Under the pieces are notes generated by a model. That model was not told where the DNA came from and did no database searches. It was given only the letters and a program-made list of their open reading frames with translations. A program made the translations under genes and the position numbers. Source: Erwinia aphidicola (lineage in GTDB: Bacteria > Pseudomonadota > Gammaproteobacteria > Enterobacterales > Enterobacteriaceae). Taken from it: a stretch of DNA of 64,000 nt. This document shows, in pieces, positions 49,631 through 58,652 of the stretch. The stretch lies in contig NZ_JACXBP010000002.1 in assembly GCF_014773485.1 (NCBI RefSeq), forward strand, positions 62,001 through 126,000, written 5' to 3'. Each line of letters starts with the position of its first letter. Position 1 is the stretch's first letter.

Positions 49631-49996
49631 GTGCCAAAACAGGTTATTTATGATGAAAACGGCACGGCGCAGTTTGTAGTACTGCCTGTGGCCGAGTATG
49701 AAAAGCTGCTGTCCAATGCCAGCAGTGAATGGGCCAGCCTGCCCTATGAGGCTGACGAACATGATAATGAAACCGTTCCGCAGGAAATTGTCGGGATCAT
49801 GGTCGGGCAGGAGGTCAGCCTGCAGGCAGCCTGGCGCATTCATCGCGGCCTGTCGCAATATGACGTGGCGGAAAAGCTGGGTACCACCCAGTCCGCCGTT
49901 TCGCAGTGGGAGCGCGTTGACAGTAAACCGCATAAGAAAACCCGTGAGAAACTTGCCAGACTTTACCAATGCCGCCCCGAACAACTTATCCTCTGA
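49631..49996 (+). CDS. Xre-family antitoxin with a Phd-like N-terminus
   Basis: 121 residues. N-terminal MPKQVIYDENGTAQFVVLPVAEYEKLL resembles the Phd/YefM-type antitoxin N-terminus (in two blocks); C-terminal HTH of the Xre type (LSQYDVAEKLGTTQSAVSQWER, blocks, about residues 75-96). GTG start. It should neutralise the toxin and repress the operon through the inverted repeat at 49233. Confidence 0.85.
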   Translation: MPKQVIYDENGTAQFVVLPVAEYEKLLSNASSEWASLPYEADEHDNETVPQEIVGIMVGQEVSLQAAWRIHRGLSQYDVAEKLGTTQSAVSQWERVDSKPHKKTREKLARLYQCRPEQLIL

Positions 49997-50002
49997 CGAT
50001 TC

Positions 50003-50029
50003 AGGCCACTTCATACAGTGGCCTTTTTT
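50003..50029 (+). terminator. Terminator of the toxin-antitoxin operon
   Basis: 8-bp stem AGGCCACT with its complement, 6-base loop, followed by a run of T. It starts seven bases after the antitoxin stop, and its T-run is the beginning of direct repeat copy B. Confidence 0.8.
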
Positions 50030-50119
50030 CTGCCCAGGTTTTGTTTTTGCGAGCCGCCTTCCGCCACATTAATCCGCTGATGTAACAGACAAAAATTGTT
50101 TACGGCCCCGCTCTGAAAA
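50019..50119. repeat. 101-bp direct repeat, right copy (ppdD side)
   Basis: Exact copy of 49052-49152. After the repeat the two loci diverge (AATCATGG at left, CTCGGGAT at right). The right copy joins to the ppdD upstream region. Confidence 0.9.
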
Positions 50120-50193
50120 CTCGGGATCGCTGCTGGCGCCAGCCTGCGGTGGCGAATTATGTTGCTCACCTCTTAACCACAAGGAGGTTTGCC

Positions 50194-50634
50194 ATGAACC
50201 AGCAGGGATTCACCCTGATCGAACTGATGATCGTTATCGCCATTATTGCCATTCTCAGCGCTATCGGGCTGCCCGCTTACCAGGGCTATCTGCAAAAAGC
50301 CGCGCTGACCGATATGCTGCAAACGGCGATGCCGTTCAAAACCGCCGTTGAGCTCTGCGCTATTGAGCACGGCGGTAGCGGCAACTGCAGCGCAGGCAGC
50401 AACGGTGTGCCGATGGAGCGCACTTCTCGCTATGTGTCGGCACTCAGCGTTAAAGCCGGCGAGATTGCCCTAAGCGGCAAGGAGAGCCTTAAAGGGCTGG
50501 ACGTCAAACTGACACCGCAATGGAACAGCGATAACGGACAGATGGACTGGCAGCGCAGCTGTAAAAGCGAGTCTTCCGGATTGCAAGAGGCTTGCCAGGA
50601 TGTGTTCCGCTTTGATGAGGAGCAGGCGCCATGA
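50194..50634 (+). CDS. ppdD: Type IV prepilin PpdD
   Basis: 146-residue major type IV pilin. Prepilin signal MNQQG followed by FTLIELMIVIAIIAILSAIGLPAYQ (in parts), with cleavage after Gly5 and the conserved Glu at mature position 5; a pair of Cys in the C-terminal half can form the disulfide loop. ATG 50194 follows AAGGAGGTTTGCC. First gene of ppdD-hofB-hofC. Confidence 0.95.
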   Translation: MNQQGFTLIELMIVIAIIAILSAIGLPAYQGYLQKAALTDMLQTAMPFKTAVELCAIEHGGSGNCSAGSNGVPMERTSRYVSALSVKAGEIALSGKESLKGLDVKLTPQWNSDNGQMDWQRSCKSESSGLQEACQDVFRFDEEQAP

Positions 50635-52034
50635 ACCCAGAGACGCAGCGCGCGGTTGAGGCTATCTGCCAGCGCTATCAGGCGGTGATTGTCGGGTTCA
50701 ATGCCCAGCGGCTGCACATTGCACTGGCCGCTACTCCGGGTCACGAAATGATGACAGAACTGCGCTTTGCCACACAAAGTGCCATCGAAGTGGAGTGCTG
50801 GCCTCAGGCCAGGCTTGAACAATTTATTCAGCGCGAGGGAAGTAGCGCCACCGCATCAGCACAGGAGAGCGCCGAAGAGTACAGCGGTGCGGCCGTTGTG
50901 AAGATTAACGAACTGCTGACCCAGGCTTTGCAGAAGCGCGCGTCGGATATTCACCTTGAACCACAGGAAAAGGGGCTGCGCGTCCGCTTACGCGTCGATG
51001 GCGTACTGCAGCAATTGCCGGGCAGCTGGGCGGAGAACAGCGCCCCGCTGATTGCACGCCTGAAAATCCTCGCCAGCCTCGATATCGCTGAGCGCCGGGT
51101 GCCGCAGGATGGGCAGTTTTCCCTGCAGCTTGGCCAGCAAACCCACTCATTCCGCCTGTCGACGCTGCCGGTGCGCGGCGGTGAGAAAGCCGTGGTGCGC
51201 CTGCTGCAGAGTGATTCCCAGTCGGTGGCACTGGAGAATCTCAAGATGCCAGCCCCCCAACTTAAGCGTTACCGCGAAGCCCTCTCACGCCCGCAGGGCA
51301 TGATCCTGGTGACAGGCCCGACCGGCAGTGGCAAAACGTTCACGCTTTACAGCGGGCTGAGCTGGCTGAATATCGCCACGCGTAATCTGTGCAGCGTGGA
51401 GGACCCGGTGGAGATCCCGCTGGCGGGGATCAACCAAACCCAGATCCACCCCCGCTCGGGGCTCGATTTCCATCGGGTGCTGCGCGCGCTGCTACGCCAG
51501 GATCCCGACGTGATTATGATCGGCGAGATCCGCGATGGTGAAACGGCTGAAATTGCGGTGAAAGCGGCGCAGACTGGTCACCTGGTGCTGTCGACGCTGC
51601 ACACTAACTCAACGACCGAAACGCTGGTCAGGCTGGGACAGATGGGCGTACCCGGTTATCTGCTGGCTTCAGCATTGAAACTGGTGATTGCCCAGCGTCT
51701 GGTGCGAAGGCTGTGCCCGCACTGCCGTCAGCCCGCCGAGGCTACAGCTCACCTGCCATCACATATCTGGCCGGGAACCATTCAGAACTGGCACGCCGTA
51801 GGGTGCGATCGCTGCTTTTCCGGTTTTTACGGCCGCCTGGCGCTGTTCGAAATGCTGCCGATATCTGCACGGCTGCAAAATGCGCTGGCCAGCTCGGCCA
51901 TGCCTGAAGAGCTGGAGAAAATCGCGCGTCAGCAGGGGCTGAATTCACTGTTTGTCGAGGGACTTCACTGCGTGAATCGGGGCGATACCACCCTCGAGGA
52001 GCTGACACGCGTTGCCGGAGGCTGTGATGAGTGA
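50631..52034 (+). CDS. hofB: Type IV pilus assembly ATPase HofB (PilB family)
   Basis: 467-residue GspE/PilB ATPase that powers pilus extension. Walker [19 protein letters not shown] near residue 225, Asp box PDVIMIGEIRDGETAE near 290, His box [13 protein letters not shown] near 316, and the zinc tetracysteine pair CPHC ... CDRC near 363-385. The start overlaps the ppdD stop (ATGA) and the end overlaps hofC by 8 bases. A second ATPase of this family, gspE, lies at 60587. Confidence 0.94.
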   Translation: MNPETQRAVEAICQRYQAVIVGFNAQRLHIALAATPGHEMMTELRFATQSAIEVECWPQARLEQFIQREGSSATASAQESAEEYSGAAVVKINELLTQALQKRASDIHLEPQEKGLRVRLRVDGVLQQLPGSWAENSAPLIARLKILASLDIAERRVPQDGQFSLQLGQQTHSFRLSTLPVRGGEKAVVRLLQSDSQSVALENLKMPAPQLKRYREALSRPQGMILVTGPTGSGKTFTLYSGLSWLNIATRNLCSVEDPVEIPLAGINQTQIHPRSGLDFHRVLRALLRQDPDVIMIGEIRDGETAEIAVKAAQTGHLVLSTLHTNSTTETLVRLGQMGVPGYLLASALKLVIAQRLVRRLCPHCRQPAEATAHLPSHIWPGTIQNWHAVGCDRCFSGFYGRLALFEMLPISARLQNALASSAMPEELEKIARQQGLNSLFVEGLHCVNRGDTTLEELTRVAGGCDE

Positions 52035-53226
52035 GCGCTACCTGTTTCGCTGGCAGGCCATGGACGATAGCGGCAACCTGCATCACGGCTGCAGTTTTGC
52101 CCCCAGCGCCGGGCAGATTGCGGCCGACCTTGCCGCGCATCATCAGCTGCCCCTGAAGATATCCCCGCGCCAGCGCTGTGGGCAACGTCAGTGGAAAGGG
52201 GCGCAAAAAACCGCGCTGGTGCGCCAGCTGGCAACCTTACTCAAGGCGGGAATGCCGCTGGCATCCAGCCTGCAGCTGCTGGGTGAGGGGCATCCTGAAC
52301 CCTGCTGGCAGGCCCTGCTGCTGGAACTCCAGCAGCGGATTACATCAGGTATCCCTTTTTCAGACGCGCTGGCGGCCTGGCCTGATGTATTTCCGCCGCT
52401 GTACGCCGCACTGATCCACATCGGTGAACTGACCGGAGAGCTGGATGAGTGCTGCCTGCAGCTGGCGTTGCAACAGGAACAGCAGCAGCTGCTGCAGCAG
52501 AAGGTGAAAAAGGCGCTGCGCTATCCGCTGTTTATCCTCGCGGTGGCGCTACTGGTTAGCATCGGTATGCTGGTCTTTGTTCTGCCGGAGTTTGTCGCGA
52601 TTTATCAGACATTCAATGCCCCCCTGCCGGCGTTTACCGCCGCGGTGATCGCCTTTTCGCAGCTCATCCAGCAGCAGGCCTTGCCGGGCATTACGCTGGT
52701 TATCGCGGTTGTTCTGCTCTGGCGCAGGCTGCATAAAAAGTCCCCTGGCTGGCAGCGCCGCGAGCAGCGGCTGCTGATGCGGCTGCCGCTGATCGCCGCC
52801 CTGTATCGTGGCAGCCTGCTGAGCCAGATCTTTACCACCCTGGCGCTCACCCAGCGCGCCGGGCTGACGCTGCTGCAAAGTTTGCAGGCGGTAGAGAAGA
52901 CGCTGTCGCCGCTGCTGTGGCGCGAAGCTATTGCTGCGCTGCAGCGGCATATCGAAAACGGCAATCCGCTGCACCAGGCATTAAAGACGCATCAGCTGTT
53001 TACGCCGCTGTGCTATCAGCTGGTGAAAGTGGGGGAAGAGTCAGGTTCACTGGATGCGCTGCTGGCAAGGCTGGCGGGCTGGCATGAACAGCGAACTCAT
53101 CAGCTGGCGGATGCGCTGGCAGCCGCGCTGGAGCCGCTAATGATGGTGGTGATTGGCGCGATTGTCGGCACGCTGGTGGTTGCCATGTATCTGCCGGTTT
53201 TCCGCCTCGGTGATGCGCTGGGTTAG
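52027..53226 (+). CDS. hofC: Type IV pilus platform protein HofC (PilC family)
   Basis: 399-residue inner-membrane platform protein with two T2SSF domains: QLATLLKAGMPLASSLQLL (near residue 62) ... HIGELTGELDECC, and again TLALTQRAGLTLLQSLQAV ... KVGEESGSLDALL (near 265-330), with two to three membrane segments (LFILAVALLVSIGMLVFVLP and others). ATG 52027 gives the family N-terminus (YLFRWQAMDDSGN). Confidence 0.93.
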   Translation: MSERYLFRWQAMDDSGNLHHGCSFAPSAGQIAADLAAHHQLPLKISPRQRCGQRQWKGAQKTALVRQLATLLKAGMPLASSLQLLGEGHPEPCWQALLLELQQRITSGIPFSDALAAWPDVFPPLYAALIHIGELTGELDECCLQLALQQEQQQLLQQKVKKALRYPLFILAVALLVSIGMLVFVLPEFVAIYQTFNAPLPAFTAAVIAFSQLIQQQALPGITLVIAVVLLWRRLHKKSPGWQRREQRLLMRLPLIAALYRGSLLSQIFTTLALTQRAGLTLLQSLQAVEKTLSPLLWREAIAALQRHIENGNPLHQALKTHQLFTPLCYQLVKVGEESGSLDALLARLAGWHEQRTHQLADALAAALEPLMMVVIGAIVGTLVVAMYLPVFRLGDALG

Positions 53227-53270
53227 GCCGTCGCGCTGGATGCACGACGGCCCCAGGTCAACAGCAATCT

Positions 53271-54311
53271 TTAACGATTAAAGACGCGGTTTTCCTGCTC
53301 GTTAACGCGGATAAACGTGGTGCGCTTGGTCAGCTCTTTTAAACGCTCTGCGCCTACATAGGTACAGGCTGAGCGCAGCCCGCCAAGGATGTCACGCGCG
53401 GTCTGATCAACCGGCCCACGCAGCGGCAGCTTAACGGTTTTGCCCTCGGCAGCACGGTACTGCGCCACTCCGCCGACGTGGCGTTTCATGGCGGATTCGG
53501 AGCTCATGCCGTAGAACAGCATAAACTGTTCGCCGTTCTCCTCAACCAGCGTGCCTTCGCATTCGTCGTGGGCGGCGAGCATGCCGCCCAGCATGACGAA
53601 ATCAGCGCCGCCGCCAAAGGCCTTCGCCACATCACCCGGCACGGAACAACCGCCATCGCTGACGATCTGCCCACCCAGGCCGTGTGCCGCATCGGCGCAC
53701 TCAATCACGGCGGAAAGCTGCGGATAGCCGACGCCGGTTTTCACCCGCGTGGTGCAGACGGAACCCGGACCGATGCCCACCTTGACAATATCCGCCCCGG
53801 AGAGGATCAGCTCCTCCACCATCTCACCCGTCACCACATTCCCGGCGCAGATCGTTTTACCCGGGCAGGCCTCACGCGCACGCTGCAGGAACTGCACGAA
53901 GTGCTCGGAATAGCCGTTTGCCACGTCGATACAGATAAAATTTAGCGCCGGAGATAAGGCCAGGATCTGCTGCAGCTTGGTAAAGTCAGCATCTGAAGTC
54001 CCGGTTGAGACCATTACATGGCGCAATACCTCGGGGGTGCTACGGATGACAAACTCACGCCACTGCTCAACGCTGTAATGCTTGTGGACGGCAGTAAGAA
54101 TATTGAAGGAAGCCAGCGCAGTCGCCATGCTGAACGTGCCTACCGTATCCATATTGGCGGCAATAACAGGAACGCCGGACCAGCTGATAGCGGAGTGTTT
54201 GAAGGTGAACTGACGTTCCAGCTCAACCTGAGAACGGCTTTGCAGGGTGGAACGCTTTGGACGGATTAAAACATCCTTAAAGCCTAACTTAATATCTTCT
54301 TCGATACGCAT
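53271..54311 (-). CDS. guaC: GMP reductase GuaC
   Basis: Reduces GMP to IMP with NADPH in purine recycling. 346 residues, close to the E. coli 347. The IMPDH/GMPR active-site loop is [20 protein letters not shown] near residues 181-200, with Cys nucleophile; [26 protein letters not shown] (parts) and [13 protein letters not shown] follow. Divergent from coaE. Confidence 0.96.
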   Translation of the reverse strand: MRIEEDIKLGFKDVLIRPKRSTLQSRSQVELERQFTFKHSAISWSGVPVIAANMDTVGTFSMATALASFNILTAVHKHYSVEQWREFVIRSTPEVLRHVMVSTGTSDADFTKLQQILALSPALNFICIDVANGYSEHFVQFLQRAREACPGKTICAGNVVTGEMVEELILSGADIVKVGIGPGSVCTTRVKTGVGYPQLSAVIECADAAHGLGGQIVSDGGCSVPGDVAKAFGGGADFVMLGGMLAAHDECEGTLVEENGEQFMLFYGMSSESAMKRHVGGVAQYRAAEGKTVKLPLRGPVDQTARDILGGLRSACTYVGAERLKELTKRTTFIRVNEQENRVFNR

Positions 54312-54561
54312 AACGATTATCCTGGTTGATGGCGGTGATCCGGGAGCGCTCCCTTCGGGGTTACGCGGCGCGGATAAAGCTGAATGCCTGTTCCAGTGAC
54401 GCTATCATACGCGCTAAAAACGCGCCGACAAGACTGCGAAATTTGCTTTATTTACGCTACAATCCGTTAAATTTACCTGTAAAACTGCTTTGTGATCTGC
54501 GCCTCAAAATTGAGCTGGGCGGTGTAAAATCAGGTCAACAAAGCAGCGAGAACTTGAAAGC

Positions 54562-55173
54562 ATGCCTTATATCGTTGCGCTAACCGGCGGCATCGGCAGT
54601 GGAAAAAGTACCATTGCTAACGCTTTTGCCGCACTGGACATTGATATTGTTGATGCCGACGTGATTGCGCGCCAGGTGGTAGCGCCTGGGCAGCCGGCAC
54701 TGGCGGCCATTTCTCAACGCTTTGGTGATGAGATTCTGCACCCGGACGGTTCGCTGAACCGGGGCGTGCTGCGGCAGAAAATCTTTAGTTCGCCGCAGGA
54801 TAAAAGCTGGATTAACAAACTGTTACATCCTCTTATCCATGCAGAGACGCGTAAGCAGTTAGCATTGACCCGCTCGGCCTGGTGCCTGTGGGTGGTTCCG
54901 CTGCTGGTAGAGAACCATTTGCAACACCTCGCTGACCGGGTGCTGGTGGTCGATGTAGACCGTGAAACCCAGCTGGCGCGCACCCTACGCCGCGACGGTA
55001 TCAGCCGTGAACAGGCGGAAAATATTCTTGCTGCTCAGGCCTCGCGTGAAGCGCGTCTGGCAGTGGCGGATGACATTATTGATAACAGCGGATCGCCCGA
55101 AACGGCGATCGCGCGCGTTGCTGATCTCCATCAGCGCTATCTGGCGCTGGCAGCAGCAACCGATCGGGATTAA
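54562..55173 (+). CDS. coaE: Dephospho-CoA kinase CoaE
   Basis: Last step of CoA synthesis. 203 residues; Walker [12 protein letters not shown] (residues 7-17), [10 protein letters not shown] near 33, and the lid region [21 protein letters not shown] near 140. First gene of coaE-zapD-yacG on this strand. Usual length. Confidence 0.97.
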   Translation: MPYIVALTGGIGSGKSTIANAFAALDIDIVDADVIARQVVAPGQPALAAISQRFGDEILHPDGSLNRGVLRQKIFSSPQDKSWINKLLHPLIHAETRKQLALTRSAWCLWVVPLLVENHLQHLADRVLVVDVDRETQLARTLRRDGISREQAENILAAQASREARLAVADDIIDNSGSPETAIARVADLHQRYLALAAATDRD

Positions 55174-55177
55174 CAGC

Positions 55178-55921
55178 ATGAGCACAACGGTTCTTTTTGA
55201 ACATCCACTGAACGAAAAAATGCGTACCTGGCTGCGTATCGAATTTTTACTCAAGCAACTTAGCGCCAGCCAGAACATTGTTGATCACCTGGGCGCGCTG
55301 ACTTTTTTCCGCAATGCCGCCGAGCTGCTGGACGTGTTTGAGCGTGGTGAACTGCGCACCGAAATCCTTAAAGAGCTGGAGCGTCAGCAGCAAAAACTGC
55401 AGTCATGGTCTGAAGTTCCCGGCGTCGATACCGCCACGATTGATGCCCTGCGTGCCGACCTGAAAACCCGCGGTGCGGCGCTGATGGCCGCCCCGCGCAT
55501 GGGCCAGCAGCTGCGCGAAGACCGTTTAATTGCTCTGGTGCGTCAGCGTTTAAGCATTCCGGGAGGCTGCTGTAGCTTTGATCTGCCGACGCTGCATATC
55601 TGGCTTCATATTGAACAACCGCTACGTGACCAGCAGGTGGCCATCTGGCTGAACTCCCTGGCGCCAATGCGCGATGCACTGACGATGATCCTCGACCTGA
55701 TCCGTCAGTCCGGGATTTTTCGCAACCACACCAGCCTGAACGGTTTCTTCCAGGATAACGCCGAGGGTGCTGACCTGCTGCGCCTGCAGTTAAAGCTGGA
55801 CGACTCTCTTTATCCGCAGGTTTCCGGTCATAAAAGCCGTTATGCCATCCGTTTTCTGCCGCTGGATAGCGAACGGGGTGAAGTTCCCGCCCGTCTCGAT
55901 TTTGAGCTGGCCTGTTGTTGA
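55178..55921 (+). CDS. zapD: Cell division protein ZapD
   Basis: 247-residue Z-ring-associated protein that bundles FtsZ filaments. [20 protein letters not shown] at the N-terminus and [19 protein letters not shown] near residue 123. ATG 55178, four bases after the coaE stop; the longer reading through coaE is a shadow. Confidence 0.95.
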   Translation: MSTTVLFEHPLNEKMRTWLRIEFLLKQLSASQNIVDHLGALTFFRNAAELLDVFERGELRTEILKELERQQQKLQSWSEVPGVDTATIDALRADLKTRGAALMAAPRMGQQLREDRLIALVRQRLSIPGGCCSFDLPTLHIWLHIEQPLRDQQVAIWLNSLAPMRDALTMILDLIRQSGIFRNHTSLNGFFQDNAEGADLLRLQLKLDDSLYPQVSGHKSRYAIRFLPLDSERGEVPARLDFELACC

Positions 55922-55930
55922 GGTAATTGT

Positions 55931-56134
55931 ATGAGTGATGTAACCATGGTGAACTGCCCGACCTGCGGCAAGCAGGTCATTTGGGATGAACTTAGCAGCT
56001 GGCGTCCGTTTTGCAGCAAGCGCTGCCAGCTGATCGATCTTGGCGAATGGGCCGCTGAAGAGAAGCGTATTCCCAGCAGCGACGGTCTGAATGACAACGA
56101 AAGCTGGAGTGAGCAACTGCTCGATCGCGACTAG
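55931..56134 (+). CDS. yacG: DNA gyrase inhibitor YacG
   Basis: 67-residue zinc-binding protein with Cys4 site CPTC near residue 9 and CSKRC near residue 28. The family inhibits gyrase supercoiling by binding GyrB. Acidic C-terminus. Follows zapD by nine bases, as in E. coli. Confidence 0.95.
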   Translation: MSDVTMVNCPTCGKQVIWDELSSWRPFCSKRCQLIDLGEWAAEEKRIPSSDGLNDNESWSEQLLDRD

Positions 56135-56143
56135 CAGTTAAGG

Positions 56144-56551
56144 TTACGGCGTGGCCTGATGCGCTTCAGCTTTCAGGCGCACCACCAGCTCCGCGTTGGC
56201 CGGTGGAAACTCATCGGCCTGCAACTCAGCCTGATCCACCCAGCGTGACGGCTGCCCTTCCCGCCCATACGGCTCGCCATTCCACTGTTCAACCAGAAAG
56301 AAGTGCAGCGTCACGCGCAGGTCGGCGTAAGTATGGTCGGCAATCCCGTATGCGCTGGCGCTCAGCACCTCAATGCCGGTCTCTTCCTGCAGCTCACGTT
56401 TCAACGCCAGCTCTGGCGTTTCGCCACTCTCGATTTTACCGCCTGGAAATTCCCACATGTTTGCCATATGCGAACTGGCGGCGCGCTGAGCCAAAAAAAT
56501 CTGCCGAGCGCCGTTACGGATAATGCCTACTGCTACCTGTAAATGTTTCAT
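56144..56551 (-). CDS. mutT: 8-oxo-dGTP diphosphatase MutT
   Basis: Removes oxidised guanine nucleotides to prevent A:T to C:G changes. 135 residues with the complete Nudix box GGKIESGETPELALKRELQ-EETGI (positions 37-60). Convergent with yacG, as in E. coli. There, secA precedes mutT; here the next gene upstream is cytochrome b561, so synteny breaks here. Confidence 0.95.
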   Translation of the reverse strand: MKHLQVAVGIIRNGARQIFLAQRAASSHMANMWEFPGGKIESGETPELALKRELQEETGIEVLSASAYGIADHTYADLRVTLHFFLVEQWNGEPYGREGQPSRWVDQAELQADEFPPANAELVVRLKAEAHQATP

Positions 56552-56792
56552 GCTTATTCACTCTGCCAGGGTTTAATTTGAACCGCGCCACTCTATCATC
56601 GATTGACAGTACTGTCCTGCTGCCGCACATACGCATCTTTACAGGATGCAGGTGTTAACAGCCCGGACAATAAGTAAAATAAGAGAGTTTAATTTTACCC
56701 CGCAGCGAGTATTTGCTTAGTGTATTCCACTATGAATCATCCTGGCATCAGTAAAATGAATGATGCTGAACATCATAGCAGAAGGAAAAACA

Positions 56793-57299
56793 ATGACTAA
56801 GTACTCACCGGTGCAAGTGTTATTACACTGGATTTCCGCCATCGTTATTATATGGGCGATGACAAGTGGCTTTTATATTTTCTTAGGAAATACTTCAGAG
56901 CATGTAAAAGAGTTCGTAGGGTTTATCAATGTATCCGTGACAACACTGTTTGTTCCTTTCTTTGCTCTTCGTATATATTACGCGATCAAATCGGGAAAAC
57001 CAGCCAATATTAAAAGAAAACCCGACAACCATGCTTTAGCCAATGCGGTGCATATCATTATCTATATCAATACTGCTTTGGTGCTTTTTACCGGCGTGAT
57101 GATGATGGAAAGGGATATTAATATATTTAATTTGGTCCAACTTCCCCATCCGCTTCAGGGCGGAGCTCTGACCAGTGCATTCCATCAGCTGCATATTATC
57201 TCCTGCGTGACGCTGTCTATACTGATTGTCATGCATGTACTGGCTGTTTTTTTTCACCACCTTGCAGGCAATCCTATCCTGAAGAAAATGAGTTGGTAG
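56793..57299 (+). CDS. Cytochrome b561-family membrane protein
   Basis: 168 residues with four hydrophobic segments. Candidate haem-binding His in VQVLLHWISAIVIIWAM (residue about 13), NAVHIIIYIN, FHQLHIISCV and IVMHVLAVFFHH, the di-haem pattern of bacterial b561. Electron carrier in the inner membrane, possibly for quinol or superoxide. ATG 56793 follows AGAAGGAAAAAC. Unrelated in role to its neighbours; more AT-rich than the core genes. Confidence 0.85.
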   Translation: MTKYSPVQVLLHWISAIVIIWAMTSGFYIFLGNTSEHVKEFVGFINVSVTTLFVPFFALRIYYAIKSGKPANIKRKPDNHALANAVHIIIYINTALVLFTGVMMMERDINIFNLVQLPHPLQGGALTSAFHQLHIISCVTLSILIVMHVLAVFFHHLAGNPILKKMSW

Positions 57300-57637
57300 C
57301 GTACTCTCTGGCACCCTCATAAATTTCACAGAAAAACATAATGAAAAAAAAGCCCTTTGCGCAAGGTGATAATGGGTTTTAAAATTTAATTAATCCATTA
57401 ATAAAACACACAAAAACCATATAAAACATATACATAGATAACTTTACAAATTAACCCCTACAGCTTGTATTGCAGGCTGATGAGAGTTATCTATATCCTT
57501 CAAATCAGATGGCGATTCAGGTCAATTGCATTTCAACATCAAAGTGTCCGTTAATCAGAACATTTTGCATGAACATTTGCCCTGGTCAGATCTGCTAAAA
57601 AATCAGGTGACGTGGAAATTACCAAGGAATATCTACA
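57300..57637. other. 338-bp AT-rich intergenic region before the regulator gene
   Basis: No gene seen. A weak hairpin lies near 57347-57381 (AAAGCCC pairing with GGGTTT). The rest is AT-rich and probably holds the promoter of the regulator and T2SS genes, which I could not assign. Confidence 0.4.
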
Positions 57638-58111
57638 ATGCTAAGTGTTCAGCAATGCGAAAAGATTCTCGATATTGATCACATTCATTTCGATAACATT
57701 TTAACGGTGGATTGCCAGCTCAATACGCTTAATATTCCCAGCAGAAAGCTCAGCATCCCGTTAAGTGAAACGCAAAAGCGGTTGTTAATCTGCCTGTTAA
57801 CCAATATTAATAACAAAAGAGAAATTATCAATATCGTCTGGTACGAGAATCATCAATACATTCGGGATAATAACTATCACCAGTTAGTTTTTCAACTACG
57901 GGCACTACTGCAACGCCATCAGCTGCCGGGAGATATTTTGATCACCGTCCCTTACTATGGATTAAAGCTTAACAAACCTTTATTGATGAAGATCGAAGCA
58001 GAATCCAGGCACAATGACTTTTGCGAAAGCAGTGCTGTAAAAGCCGTAGAAAAGAAAGATAAGCTTAATCGACCTTCCCTAAGGCAGTGGTTTTTAAATG
58101 CTATCCGCTAA
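57638..58111 (+). CDS. Winged-helix (OmpR/CadC-type) transcriptional regulator
   Basis: 157 residues. The OmpR-like winged helix runs about residues 35-110: LSETQKRLLICLLTN, KREIINIVW, NNYHQLVFQLRALLQRHQLPG and ILITVPYYGLKL, the last being the wing. No receiver domain and no membrane segment, so not a ToxR/CadC sensor in full length. ATG follows AAGGAATATCTACA. It lies 30 bp before gspC on the same strand and may regulate the secretion operon. Confidence 0.75.
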   Translation: MLSVQQCEKILDIDHIHFDNILTVDCQLNTLNIPSRKLSIPLSETQKRLLICLLTNINNKREIINIVWYENHQYIRDNNYHQLVFQLRALLQRHQLPGDILITVPYYGLKLNKPLLMKIEAESRHNDFCESSAVKAVEKKDKLNRPSLRQWFLNAIR

Positions 58112-58141
58112 TTTAATCTTTAAGGTTTCACACTATTAATC

Positions 58142-58630
58142 ATGATATTACCGGTTGGTCAGGATCTTCTTTTTTGGGGTCGTCGGGTGTTAACACCAGG
58201 CAGGATCATTATTTTCAGTCTGCTATTACCGCTAACCTCTTTCACCGCTGCGTTTCACTACGAAGGCAAGCCTTCACCCGTGGCGCAGCGTAATGAGCCG
58301 GCCCCACTGCCGCCGCCAGCAAAACCTTATGCGTCGCTGCAGGCACTTGAGTGGTTCGCCACCCAGGCCAGCTCGGCTGCCACGCTGGCGGGGGATGAAG
58401 ACCAGCAAATCGTGCACGCCGTGCAAAGTTCACTGCCGTTCCGGTTAAGCGGGTTGCTTAGCAACAGCGATGCCCGGCTCTCGATGGCCGTCTTCCAGCA
58501 CGGCAATCAGCAGCGGGTGGTAAGCATCGCAGAGCAGTTACCGGGCACCCAAGCCTCTGTGGTTCGCATTTTCCCCGACCGCGTGGTTATTCGCCATAAC
58601 GGTCGCTATGAAGCCTTTTATATCAAATGA
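58142..58630 (+). CDS. gspC: Short GspC-like type II secretion protein
   Basis: 162 residues, much shorter than E. coli GspC (about 270). One N-terminal membrane segment (IIIFSLLLPLTSFTAAF), a Pro-rich linker, then a homology-region domain (FRLSGLLSNSDARLSMAVFQHGNQQ in parts; VVRIFPDRVVIRHNGRYE near residue 140). The C-terminal PDZ or coiled-coil domain is absent. The HR domain links the inner-membrane platform to the secretin. Family call rests on order before gspD. Confidence 0.75.
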   Translation: MILPVGQDLLFWGRRVLTPGRIIIFSLLLPLTSFTAAFHYEGKPSPVAQRNEPAPLPPPAKPYASLQALEWFATQASSAATLAGDEDQQIVHAVQSSLPFRLSGLLSNSDARLSMAVFQHGNQQRVVSIAEQLPGTQASVVRIFPDRVVIRHNGRYEAFYIK

Positions 58631-58652
58631 GTCGCTTTACTCTGGAACATTT

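Noticed and set aside
54342-54353. 12-bp palindrome GGGAGCGCTCCC before guaC
   Set aside because: Short, GC-rich and without a T-run or known regulator match. It may be chance or part of the leader.
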